Assembly (NCBI GenBank): GCA_016875595.1
Contig: VGPI01000025.1
Span: forward strand, 1 to 15,220
Origin: Candidatus Cloacimonadota bacterium
GTDB taxonomy: Bacteria > Cloacimonadota > Cloacimonadia > Cloacimonadales > Cloacimonadaceae
Direction of reading: 5' to 3'
DNA length: 15,220 nt
The notes beneath the pieces are model-generated. The model saw only the letters and a list, made by a program, of their open reading frames with translations, was not told the origin of the DNA and did not search any database. Shown piece by piece: positions 7,203 to 13,714 of the stretch. How positions within the stretch are numbered: the stretch's first letter is position 1; each line of letters starts with the position of its first letter. The position numbers and the translations under genes are program-made.

Positions 7203-8447
7203 TTATCTACGGCGTTTATTACGCTTGGTCTCCGCTGGTCCGATGGCTACCTTATCTCCACGTAACAGGGTCATGATCCCCTCATCAGACCTGCGTTCGG
7301 GAGGGCAAAGGTCTTTGTAATCGGCATCATCGACCGGCAGGTATGCCGGCTCGGTGTAAGCAGTGATAAAACCCTCATAATTGCGCAGAATGACCCGTCC
7401 CGGCATTTGGGAGATGATGTAAGTAGGCATGACCGGGATCTTTCCCCCGCCACCGGGGGCATCAACCACGTAGGTCGGCACGCACAGCCCGGAAGTATGT
7501 CCGCGCAGGGATTCGATGATCTCGATCCCTTTGGATATCGGAGTGCGAAAATGAGCGATGCCTTCGGACAGGTCACACTGATAGATATAATATGGTCTGA
7601 CGCGATTCTTCACCAGACGGTGCACCAGTTCCTTCATCACATCCACATGGTCATTGACCCCTCGCAGCAGAACGGACTGATTGCCCAGCACCACTCCTGC
7701 TTCCGCCAGTTTTGCCAGGGCTGCCTGCGCTTCGAACGTCAATTCCTGCGGATGATTATAATGCGTATTTAGCCACACGAACTTATATTTCTGCAAGACC
7801 CCGATCAAGTCATCAGTGACCCGCTGAGGCAGGACTACCGGTATACGGGTTCCGAGCCGGACGATATCGACATGCGGGATCCTGCTCAGGCGACCGAGGA
7901 CATCATCGATCCGCTGGTCGGACATAGTAAGCGGATCGCCGCCACTGAGGATAACGTCTCTGATCTCCTTATGCTCTGCGATATATTCAATTGCTTTATC
8001 CACATTATCCCTCGGCATGGGCGCATCATGCTCGCCGGCTTTACGACGGCGGGTGCAGTGCCGGCAATACATAGCACATTGATCCGTGAGCAACAGCAAC
8101 ACCCGATCCGGATAGCGATGCGTCATCCCCGGAACGGGAGCATCGGCATCCTCGTGCAGGGGATCGGACATATCGTTCTCGGAGAGATAACTTTCCATCA
8201 CTCTTGGGATCGCCTGCATACGCACCGGATCCACAGGATTTGCCGGATCGATCAGCGAGAGGTAATAGGGCGTGATCGCCATGCGAAAGGAGAAATTGGC
8301 AGTCCTGAACACTGCCTCTTCATCCCCGGTCAGCCGGATATATTGCACCAGTTCATCACGCGTCGTGATCCGGTGGCGCAAATGCCAATGCCAGTCCTGC
8401 CACTCCTCAGGGGTGGCAGTTTTTTTTATATCAATCAGATCAGCCAT
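7203..8447 (-). CDS. kamA: L-lysine 2,3-aminomutase
   Basis: 414 residues, matching the clostridial enzyme in length. It converts L-lysine to L-beta-lysine, the first step of lysine fermentation, using a [4Fe-4S] cluster, S-adenosylmethionine and PLP in the cytoplasm. All key residues are seen: the radical-SAM triad C124xxxC128xxC131 (CAMYCRHC), GGDPL (169-173), lysine-binding D292 in QCDLSEGIAHFRTP and D329, and the PLP Lys K336 in DAPGGGGK. These align one residue off the Clostridium subterminale numbering (D293, D330, K337), which argues for the catabolic LAM and not EpmB or ablA-like relatives, although AblA (compatible-solute synthesis) is very similar. The neighbouring kdd supports catabolism. 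GAGGT sits 4 bases before the ATG, and the start is 13 bases after the kdd stop. Confidence 0.95.
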   Translation of the reverse strand: MADLIDIKKTATPEEWQDWHWHLRHRITTRDELVQYIRLTGDEEAVFRTANFSFRMAITPYYLSLIDPANPVDPVRMQAIPRVMESYLSENDMSDPLHEDADAPVPGMTHRYPDRVLLLLTDQCAMYCRHCTRRRKAGEHDAPMPRDNVDKAIEYIAEHKEIRDVILSGGDPLTMSDQRIDDVLGRLSRIPHVDIVRLGTRIPVVLPQRVTDDLIGVLQKYKFVWLNTHYNHPQELTFEAQAALAKLAEAGVVLGNQSVLLRGVNDHVDVMKELVHRLVKNRVRPYYIYQCDLSEGIAHFRTPISKGIEIIESLRGHTSGLCVPTYVVDAPGGGGKIPVMPTYIISQMPGRVILRNYEGFITAYTEPAYLPVDDADYKDLCPPERRSDEGIMTLLRGDKVAIGPAETKRNKRRR

Positions 8448-8460
8448 AAATACCTCTGGT

Positions 8461-9522
8461 TTACTCGTTTGAGTAGCGCTCTTGGAAAATCCTCATCAGG
8501 ACGGGATTACGGCGCAGCAGATCAAGCGATATGATCGCATGATGATGAGCATAGCCATTACCCAGGATCATGTCCACATCAGCTCCGATGCCTTCAGCGC
8601 CCAACGCTGCCTTGGTAAAGGAGGATGCCATGGAAAAGAAATAGACGATGCCCCGGTCACGGCAAGCCATGATTGTGGGCAATTCCGTATCTTCCACATT
8701 GACGACATTGATCACCACATCCGCCATCTTACCATTGGTCAGACGGCTTACTTCACGCTGAATCTGCAATGCATCGGTGGCGCTGGCGATGGCCACATCG
8801 GTACAGCCCGTTTCCAGACATGTGGTAATGTAGGATTCATTGCGCACCACTCCGATCACTTTTCCGGCGATACCTGCCCGTTCTCGAGCCACGGCATTGC
8901 ACAGGATGCCGGATTTGCCATTAGCGCCGATGATGACAACCGTGTCATCCGGTTTTACCAGACGTTCCGCCTGTGCCGGAGCACCTGCGACATCCAGCAC
9001 TGCTAATGCCAATACTTCATTCATATCATCCGGCAATTTGGCATAGACGCCACTACTGAACAAGATCGCCTGTCCCTCGATCTCCACCTGATCCTTGCCC
9101 AGGATCACTTTTTTAACCCTGTTCACCTTGAGTGGGGTCAGCGACAGTGACACCAGGCTGGCTACCTTGTCACCCACCTTGATTGGCTCCTTCATTTCAA
9201 ATTTATTACCGATGGCAGTCACTCTGCCGATCAGCATCCCGCCAGAGCCGGTATCTTCATTTTTATGCTTGCCGGTACGATTGGTCAAATCGATCACGTG
9301 CTCGGCAAATGCCTGCTCCAGATCCTGATGTCCCTGGCTGATCAGCTTATTCTTGATCTGATGGAACGACGCCGAATCAATATTCAGCCGGATCACATCC
9401 AGGAGCAGTTCGTTCTCCCAGATCTCACTCATATCGTTATCCAAAACTCTTGCCGGTTGGGGGAGCACTCCCAAGGGCTCGATCACACGGTGTGTTCCAT
9501 AGCGACAACCGCCTGTTTTCAT
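8461..9522 (-). CDS. kdd: L-erythro-3,5-diaminohexanoate dehydrogenase
   Basis: 353 residues, the usual size. It oxidatively deaminates 3,5-diaminohexanoate to 3-keto-5-aminohexanoate with NAD(P)+, the third step of lysine fermentation after KamA and KamDE. The N-terminal block CRYGTHRVIEPLGVLPQPA (6-24) is diagnostic for the family. A medium-chain-dehydrogenase-like fold follows, with the nucleotide-binding Gly motif IIGANGKSG (197-205). Near the C-terminus, ILGNGYAHHHA is typical. GGAGG lies 6 bases upstream of the ATG. It is the first gene of the minus-strand run and drives directly into kamA. The pathway partners kce, kal, kamD and kamE are not in the window and must lie elsewhere if the pathway is complete. 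Confidence 0.93.
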   Translation of the reverse strand: MKTGGCRYGTHRVIEPLGVLPQPARVLDNDMSEIWENELLLDVIRLNIDSASFHQIKNKLISQGHQDLEQAFAEHVIDLTNRTGKHKNEDTGSGGMLIGRVTAIGNKFEMKEPIKVGDKVASLVSLSLTPLKVNRVKKVILGKDQVEIEGQAILFSSGVYAKLPDDMNEVLALAVLDVAGAPAQAERLVKPDDTVVIIGANGKSGILCNAVARERAGIAGKVIGVVRNESYITTCLETGCTDVAIASATDALQIQREVSRLTNGKMADVVINVVNVEDTELPTIMACRDRGIVYFFSMASSFTKAALGAEGIGADVDMILGNGYAHHHAIISLDLLRRNPVLMRIFQERYSNE

Positions 9523-9606
9523 TTTGTTCCTCCAGTATCTATCTTATTTTATTCACTTTATAGTAGATTACACTGAGAAACCAGTATTTTGAATACGCCT
9601 CAAATG

Positions 9607-9788
9607 TCAATCCTTTTCCATTTCCGGGATAAATCCCAGAGAGGGCGATGCGCCCTCACCGCTGGGATAACAGCGAACATCAACCATCCGATGTTCTGTG
9701 TCTATCACCTTAAGTTCTGCATCCATGGTTATGAGCAATGATGAATAATCCCGTAAACCATCCCATTTATCAGGTACGGATGTATCAC
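9607..9788 (-). pseudogene. Remnant of an unidentified gene (C-terminal end)
   Basis: A minus-strand open frame of about 59 codons runs from just after a stop near 9789 to a TGA at 9607-9609. Its translation looks like real protein: a polar stretch with DKWDGLRDY, two likely beta strands (SSLLITMDAELKV, HRMVDVRCYP) and a Gly/Ser-rich turn before GFIPEMEKD. The first ATG, at 9726, has no ribosome site and would leave only 39 residues. The upstream part therefore seems lost, perhaps when the hsp20 promoter region was formed. I do not recognise the family. Two hairpins fall inside it: GAGGGCG/CGCCCTC (9641-9657), enclosed by ATCCCAG/CTGGGAT (9633-9666), and GAACATC/GATGTTC (9675-9696). The alternative is a structured non-coding leader. 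Confidence 0.3.
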
Positions 9789-9814
9789 ATTATAGAGCAG
9801 TGCCTATGCATTAA

Positions 9815-9841
9815 TTAGCAGTCGATCGCATAGATTGCTAA
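9815..9841 (+). promoter_or_regulatory. CIRCE-like HrcA operator
   Basis: TTAGCAGTC, nine bases, GATTGCTAA. The CIRCE consensus is TTAGCACTC-N9-GAGTGCTAA, so 16 of 18 arm positions match and the spacing is exact. CIRCE binds the heat-shock repressor HrcA. It lies about 70 bases upstream of hsp20, so the small heat-shock gene is probably under HrcA control. It sits just upstream of the recognisable -35 region and does not overlap the start of transcription. Confidence 0.8.
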
Positions 9842-9848
9842 TTTATAT

Positions 9849-9879
9849 TTGCCTTTTGGCTTTCCGGCGTTATTATAAT
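9849..9879 (+). promoter_or_regulatory. Predicted promoter of hsp20
   Basis: A perfect -10 hexamer TATAAT (9874-9879). The best -35 is TTGCCT (9849-9854) at a long 19-base spacing. Transcription would start near 9886, leaving a leader of about 28 bases that contains AGGAGGT (9900-9906). Confidence 0.5.
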
Positions 9880-9913
9880 GGTAGAATCACATTTACCAAA
9901 GGAGGTAAGAACA

Positions 9914-10354
9914 ATGAAACTCGTACCTTATCGCAAGACCAACGACCTGAAGCCGATGAGCAATATGCTCAGCATGTTTGACGAGTTCTTCAATCGTTAT
10001 TTCAATGATGACGAGACCCCGGGCGACAACTATCGGGTGATGGCTTTGGACATCGTGGAGCATGACAAGGAATTTGAGATCATGGCAAATCTGCCTGGTT
10101 TCCGGAAAGAGAATGTCAAGATCTCGGTGCATGACAACCAATTGATGATCGAAGCGACCGTCGATGAGAAGAAGCAAGAGCAAAAGGGCACGGTTTATCG
10201 CTGTGAACGATACAGTGGCAATTATCGTCGCAACCTTCTCCTGCCTGAAAATGCCGAACCCAGCAAGATCAGTGCCCGGATGGAGGACGGCGTCCTAAAG
10301 GTTCTCATCCCGAAGAAGGAGCCCAGTCCCAAGAAGGATATCGAGATCCAGTAA
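9914..10354 (+). CDS. Small heat-shock protein, Hsp20/alpha-crystallin family
   Basis: 146-residue ATP-independent cytoplasmic chaperone that holds unfolding proteins in large oligomers. The alpha-crystallin domain covers about 40-135: ALDIVEHDKEFEIMANLPG at its start, then SGNYRRNLLLPE, and the conserved ARMEDGVLKVLIPK near its end. The C-terminal IxI anchor is present as IEI in KKDIEIQ. The start at 9914 is chosen because AGGAGGT (9900-9906) lies 7 bases upstream; an in-frame ATG at 9878 would overlap the -10 box. It is a single-gene unit with its own promoter, a CIRCE operator and a terminator, so it is probably heat-induced. Confidence 0.95.
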   Translation: MKLVPYRKTNDLKPMSNMLSMFDEFFNRYFNDDETPGDNYRVMALDIVEHDKEFEIMANLPGFRKENVKISVHDNQLMIEATVDEKKQEQKGTVYRCERYSGNYRRNLLLPENAEPSKISARMEDGVLKVLIPKKEPSPKKDIEIQ

Positions 10355-10384
10355 GAACTCACTCAGACAGGCATTCAGATTCCA

Positions 10385-10417
10385 GAGCCGGAGAGTAATC
10401 TTCGGCTCGGTTTTGTT
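10385..10417 (+). terminator. Rho-independent terminator of hsp20
   Basis: GAGCCGGAGA, loop GTAA, TCTTCGGCTC: a 10-bp stem with one G-T wobble, followed by GG and TTTTGTTT. It lies 30 bases after the hsp20 stop. Confidence 0.85.
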
Positions 10418-10532
10418 TGGGGGCTTTGCATCGCTTGATAATGGTCTTTTCCCTGCGCTGGGAAGTTTTTGATTATCATATCCTGAGGGAGACCCTCATG
10501 AAGATATATTTTATTGCTTTTCTGCTGCTGAC

Positions 10533-10557
10533 AGCGCTGAAGGAAAGCACTCCTTCG
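10533..10557 (+). repeat. Dispersed palindromic repeat, copy C (degenerate)
   Basis: AGCGCT, loop GAAGGAA, AGCACT, then CCTTCG. The loop is identical to that of copy A; the stem has one mismatch and the flank one change from CCTACG. Confidence 0.6.
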
Positions 10558-10623
10558 ATGCAGCACAGCCGGATACGGAACTCCGCCACCATCCAATTTT
10601 CCTGAACAATAAACTCGGTTTCA

Positions 10624-10682
10624 AGTCAGGTTTCTCTCGAGATCGCTTCGAGTCTCGAGAGGATCTCGAGGCGAACCTGACT
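10624..10682. repeat. Large 59-bp inverted repeat
   Basis: The outer arms AGTCAGGTT (10624-10632) and AACCTGACT (10674-10682) pair perfectly over 9 bp. After a 4x4 internal loop, TCGAGATC (10637-10644) and GATCTCGA (10662-10669) pair over 8 bp. The 17-base loop carries two more copies of the TCGAG motif. GAACCTGAC is repeated directly at 10673 and 10684. There is no T-run, so it is not a standard terminator. Confidence 0.75.
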
Positions 10683-10750
10683 GGAACCTGACGTAAATCA
10701 TGTAGCAGGCAAGAAAATATCGGATATCTCCTTGGATAGGACTGATCTGC

Positions 10751-10797
10751 GGGCATTTTGTTATTGACAACTTTGAGCGGGCAGGAAAACAATGCCC
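10751..10797 (+). promoter_or_regulatory. Candidate promoter with flanking inverted repeat for the ferredoxin operon
   Basis: A perfect -35 TTGACA (10764-10769) lies 18 bases before a weak -10, AACAAT (10788-10793). The inverted repeat GGGCATT (10751-10757) and AATGCCC (10791-10797) brackets it and could be an operator or a hairpin. The first ferredoxin ATG follows at 10826. Confidence 0.35.
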
Positions 10798-10825
10798 CAA
10801 GGTCAATGATGATATTGAGGTAGTG

Positions 10826-11071
10826 ATGAAAAAGCGAATCGTAATAGCTTTGTGTCTGGTGATCCTTGCCTTGGGCACGGTGGCGGTGATCAGGTACAAA
10901 CCCTTTGTGGACAAGAATGCCTGTGCCGGATGTGGCGACTGTGTCAAGGCATGTCCGGTGAAGGCGATCGAGATCGTGGAGGAAAAGGCGGAGATCGTCG
11001 ATTCCACTTGTATCGATTGCCGAAACTGCGTCCGTGCCTGCAATTACCGTGCAGTAAAGGTTCCCGAATAA
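10826..11071 (+). CDS. Membrane-anchored 2x[4Fe-4S] ferredoxin
   Basis: 81 residues. A Lys/Arg start (MKKR) and a single hydrophobic helix (about 5-22) look like a signal anchor. They are followed by a bacterial-type dicluster ferredoxin with C33xxC36xxC39xxxC43-P and C62xxC65xxC68xxxC72. The second motif ends in Asn, not the usual Pro. Family role: one-electron carrier. The positive N-terminus predicts that the clusters face the periplasm, which is unusual because folded Fe-S proteins normally leave by Tat and no twin-Arg motif is seen. If the helix were inserted the other way the protein would be a cytoplasmic-face anchor. GAGG lies 5 bases before the ATG; GTG at 10823 is an alternative. 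The stop overlaps the next start by one base (TAATG). Confidence 0.85.
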   Translation: MKKRIVIALCLVILALGTVAVIRYKPFVDKNACAGCGDCVKACPVKAIEIVEEKAEIVDSTCIDCRNCVRACNYRAVKVPE

Positions 11072-11322
11072 TGCGCTTCCGCTGTCTCCTCCCGATCCTG
11101 ATGATCCTCATTCTTATGCTGGTCGCTTTCGCCTGCCGGAGTTCCAGCGGTGGGGAATATAATGTTGACCGTTCCGCTTGCAATGGATGTGGCGAATGCG
11201 TCCGCGTCTGTCCTCATGATGCCATTTATATGGATGCGGACAATAAAGCGATGATCGATCAAAGTAAATGCCAGCAATGTGGCAATTGTGTATTGGTATG
11301 TCCACAAAGCGCTATACACTGA
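11071..11322 (+). CDS. Probable lipoprotein 2x[4Fe-4S] ferredoxin
   Basis: 83 residues. The N-terminus is a hydrophobic signal (about 5-20) ending in VAFAC, an acceptable though not ideal lipobox with C22 as the lipidated residue, then a Ser/Gly linker (RSSSGG). The ferredoxin domain follows with C37xxC40xxC43xxxC47-P and C67xxC70xxC73xxxC77-P, both complete. This implies a lipid-anchored electron carrier outside the cytoplasm. It is related to its upstream neighbour in layout, so the pair may have arisen by duplication. Translation is coupled to the first gene by the TAATG overlap, and the next gene starts 25 bases before its stop. Electron partners are not known from the window. Ferredoxin identity is firm; lipidation is inference. 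Confidence 0.85.
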   Translation: MRFRCLLPILMILILMLVAFACRSSSGGEYNVDRSACNGCGECVRVCPHDAIYMDADNKAMIDQSKCQQCGNCVLVCPQSAIH

Positions 11323-12479
11323 TCCTGCTCCTGCTGACGGTCGGATGGCTGTGCGCCAGACCGTCGATCTGGTATAATTCGCAAGTAGTAAGCGTTGCAG
11401 ATGAGATCGAATGGCGCAACCGCTTGAGAGTGGAGCAGCGGTTCAGCAGCGGTGGCACTCTCACGGTGGATGATGATCTGGTCTGGGGCGATGCCATCAG
11501 TCCGGAGCGTCTGCAGAAGTTATACCACAGTATGCGTCTGTCCTGGTGGCAACGCTTCAGCCATATAGAAGCGCGTCTCGGCTACCGGAATACGCTCTAC
11601 TCCGGCGGGGAGAAAATAGCGCTCTATCCTGTCTGGCAACCACTTAGCGTCTATGAACGGGATCTGCAGCACACGGGTTATCTTAAGGCGGATATTGACT
11701 TTGAATCGTGGCGTCTGAGCGGATATCACCTTAGCAAAGTCCTCTCCATTACTCCCTATGAGTTTGACTTGCAGGACTTTACGCTGGTCAGACAAGCACC
11801 GGAACTGCAGCAGGATCATTTTAGCGGTTTGAGGGCTACCTATCAGCTCAACGAGGATATCGCCATCAGCGCCGGAGCTAACCACAAGAGCAATCCCGGT
11901 GTGGCGGGAGGGCTCTTTGACCTGACGACCTTCTCATTGGGGGCAAAGCAAAACTGGAAACCGATCCCATTGTCTTTGGACATCGAGACCTCCCTGGAAT
12001 GGGAATATCGGGATGGCAAGGCGATCACTGCGGAACGGAGAAATGTCTTGGTTGCCTCCATTCGTCTGCGGCATCAATTGAGCCCGGAGGTCAGCGGCTA
12101 TGTCCATTATGTTAACCGCACGTGCACCGATCCATCCGGCTCGGAATTGCTCCTGCTGTCCAATTACCTGCGCGGTGGCGTCAAATATACCCTGCCTGTG
12201 GAACCGGAGGGGGGGTCATACGTCAGCGGAGGATTTGTCTATAGTCCTGAAAATTATAGCAATGCGGTCTTTGCTGAGGGACAATCAAAGGTGGTGAGCC
12301 GGATCTGGGCGGGAGTATCCACGATGTACCGGATCAAGGAAAACTACAAATATACCGGCAAGCTCGGGTGGCGCTTTCCGGGTGCCAGCGAATGCCACAT
12401 CCTCTACTCCTACAGCGAATTAATGCAGGGAGTACCGAAACGTTCCTATTTCGGAGCGGGCTGGACCTGGTATTATTGA
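11298..12479 (+). CDS. Outer-membrane beta-barrel protein, family not recognised
   Basis: 393 residues. A signal peptide (KRYTLILLLLTVGWLCA, about 4-20) is followed by alternating polar/aromatic segments ending in Tyr or Trp, for example LSWWQRFSHIEARLGYRN, as expected of transmembrane beta strands. The last residues, FGAGWTWYY, end in an aromatic residue like a Bam-recognised beta signal. The length suggests roughly 16-18 strands. It starts inside the preceding ferredoxin gene, which makes it part of that operon, and could be a porin-like partner through which or on which the exported ferredoxins work; that is inference. The ATG at 11298 lacks a good ribosome site, fitting coupled translation; earlier in-frame ATGs (11268, 11277) would spoil the signal peptide. 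Its stop is 8 bases from the stop of the convergent gene. Confidence 0.75.
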   Translation: MSTKRYTLILLLLTVGWLCARPSIWYNSQVVSVADEIEWRNRLRVEQRFSSGGTLTVDDDLVWGDAISPERLQKLYHSMRLSWWQRFSHIEARLGYRNTLYSGGEKIALYPVWQPLSVYERDLQHTGYLKADIDFESWRLSGYHLSKVLSITPYEFDLQDFTLVRQAPELQQDHFSGLRATYQLNEDIAISAGANHKSNPGVAGGLFDLTTFSLGAKQNWKPIPLSLDIETSLEWEYRDGKAITAERRNVLVASIRLRHQLSPEVSGYVHYVNRTCTDPSGSELLLLSNYLRGGVKYTLPVEPEGGSYVSGGFVYSPENYSNAVFAEGQSKVVSRIWAGVSTMYRIKENYKYTGKLGWRFPGASECHILYSYSELMQGVPKRSYFGAGWTWYY

Positions 12480-12487
12480 CCGATAGA

Positions 12488-13585
12488 TTAATGAGTGACA
12501 GTCAGCATCCGGCGATGAGTCCTGTCCCCACTGTTGACGATCAATAAATAGATCCCGCTGGGGCATTTATTACCGCGGGAGTCCCGCAAATCCCAGTTGA
12601 TCTCCTGCCATCCGGCATTCTTGCTACTGCCCTTGATCTGGCGTACTATCTGACCGCGCATATTGTAGATCCGGATACTATGATCCGTATTGGATTTGGC
12701 ATAATAGCGCAGAGTGGTTTGGGTTGTGGCAGGATTGGGATAGGGTGGCAGGAAGGTCAGGGAGGGCACAATGCCACTACCTTCTGAATTGGATACCGGT
12801 GCCAGGGTGAAATCCAGTGGAGTGATTTGATTGGATTGGATCTGAACTGAGCTATATGTCAGAGGATGATATCCGACGGCAGAACACTGGACATCATAAG
12901 TTCCAGGCGGAAGGGATAGTGAGTATTGCCCGCCAGCGTTGGTCTGGGTAAAAAACGCTCCGGTACTGATGGAAGCAGGGAAGATCGGTTCATTCTGGGC
13001 ATTGATCACCTGTCCGCTGAGGATACCGTTCACAATCACCGGTGTCCAGGTGAGGTGCATGTCACGGAAATAGGTCTCATTCGGAATGGTCAGATCCACC
13101 GGCTCGCTGCCTTTGTTGAAAGTGATCTGCTTGTACTTGCCCATATTGGTGACGGTGGCGTTATGCTCGGTAAATTCGACGTTCACCTTATATTCGCCAT
13201 CCGGCATCTCCACGTTTTGCCAGTTTCTGCCGTTCCACGTGATATTGTGCAACTGATGACTGTTCAGGGACGCGCTGGTGATAGCTCCGGTCATGTTCTG
13301 ATTGGAACTGGCGATCCATCTGATCAAGGTCCAGCGATAGGTGTTTGCCCAGATCTTGACGGTCTTGACAAATTGATTCTGCGAATTGGTGATCCAGATC
13401 ACACCGGCATTTTCGGGTGCATATTGTCCATTGTAGGTGACCGTCCGCACACTGAAATCCATCGTGCCTTCCGTCAGTAAACGCAGAGCCCGGTTCAACA
13501 GCGAATCCTCAACGCTCAAGGCATCGATCACCAACAGTGAACATAACATTATTACGACTATAATGGGCATTATCGATTTTCTCAT
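12488..13585 (-). CDS. Secreted DUF2271 protein with carboxypeptidase-regulatory-like and type IX sorting domains
   Basis: 365 residues. There is a signal peptide (about 1-24), then a DUF2271-like region (about 40-180; GVIWITNSQNQFVKTVKIW, MPDGEYKVNVEFTEH). Next is a carboxypeptidase-regulatory-like beta sandwich (about 187-262; GQVINAQNEPI, GGQYSLSLPPGTYDV). The C-terminal part (about 279-365; PPYPNPATTQT, IRIYNMRGQIVRQI, SGIYLLIV) is a Por/T9SS type A sorting domain. Such tails direct export across the outer membrane and cell-surface attachment in FCB bacteria. DUF2271 genes often sit near flavin-transfer (ApbE) and PepSY redox genes, so the adjacent ferredoxin operon is of interest. GGAG lies 6 bases before the ATG and a promoter 30 bases upstream. 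Domain calls are good; the function is unknown. Confidence 0.8.
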   Translation of the reverse strand: MRKSIMPIIVVIMLCSLLVIDALSVEDSLLNRALRLLTEGTMDFSVRTVTYNGQYAPENAGVIWITNSQNQFVKTVKIWANTYRWTLIRWIASSNQNMTGAITSASLNSHQLHNITWNGRNWQNVEMPDGEYKVNVEFTEHNATVTNMGKYKQITFNKGSEPVDLTIPNETYFRDMHLTWTPVIVNGILSGQVINAQNEPIFPASISTGAFFTQTNAGGQYSLSLPPGTYDVQCSAVGYHPLTYSSVQIQSNQITPLDFTLAPVSNSEGSGIVPSLTFLPPYPNPATTQTTLRYYAKSNTDHSIRIYNMRGQIVRQIKGSSKNAGWQEINWDLRDSRGNKCPSGIYLLIVNSGDRTHRRMLTVTH

Positions 13586-13614
13586 TCAATACTCCAGCTA
13601 AAGAATCTATCATC

Positions 13615-13645
13615 ATTATAATAAACAAGATGAGAACAACAGCAA
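13615..13645 (-). promoter_or_regulatory. Predicted promoter of the DUF2271 gene
   Basis: On the minus strand TATAAT (13620-13615) is a perfect -10, with TTGCTG (13645-13640) as a -35 at 19 bases. The start would be near 13608, giving a leader of about 23 bases with the GGAG site at 13592-13595. Confidence 0.5.
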
Positions 13646-13684
13646 GTACTGTTCCAAATCGTAGTATAGCATTCCAAAGCTGGT

Positions 13685-13714
13685 CGTAGGGGCGTCTTTC
13701 CAAAGCGCCCTACG
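13685..13714 (-). repeat. Dispersed palindromic repeat, copy D (longest)
   Basis: This copy is inverted relative to the others. CGTAGGGGCG pairs with CGCCCTACG over 9 bp with one bulged G. On the minus strand it contains the shared GGCGCT...GGAAAG core and ends CCCCTACG. It shows that the full element is a palindrome whose CTACG flank is part of the stem. Confidence 0.75.

Larger units (their letters stand above)
10498..10691 (+). pseudogene. Possible small secreted-protein gene broken by a repeat
   Basis: An ATG at 10498 with GGGAG 6 bases upstream opens a 35-codon frame starting MKIYFIAFLLLTA, which looks like a signal peptide. Right after this the palindromic repeat copy C (10533-10557) interrupts. 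The rest of that frame (to 10605) is unconvincing. The frame shifted by one base stays open from the repeat to a TGA at 10689-10691 and reads like a mature secreted protein (AAQPDTELRHHPIFLNNKLGF). So insertion of the repeat may have put the signal peptide and the body out of frame. This is inference; the whole stretch may instead be non-coding. Confidence 0.25.

Noticed and set aside
9523..9913. Lysine riboswitch upstream of kdd
   Set aside because: None of the conserved L-box core motifs could be found on the minus strand; the hairpins present do not match its layout.
10621..11043. Minus-strand open frame of 140 codons over the first ferredoxin
   Set aside because: It is antisense to a gene with two complete cysteine motifs; its tail is a translation of the 59-bp palindrome.
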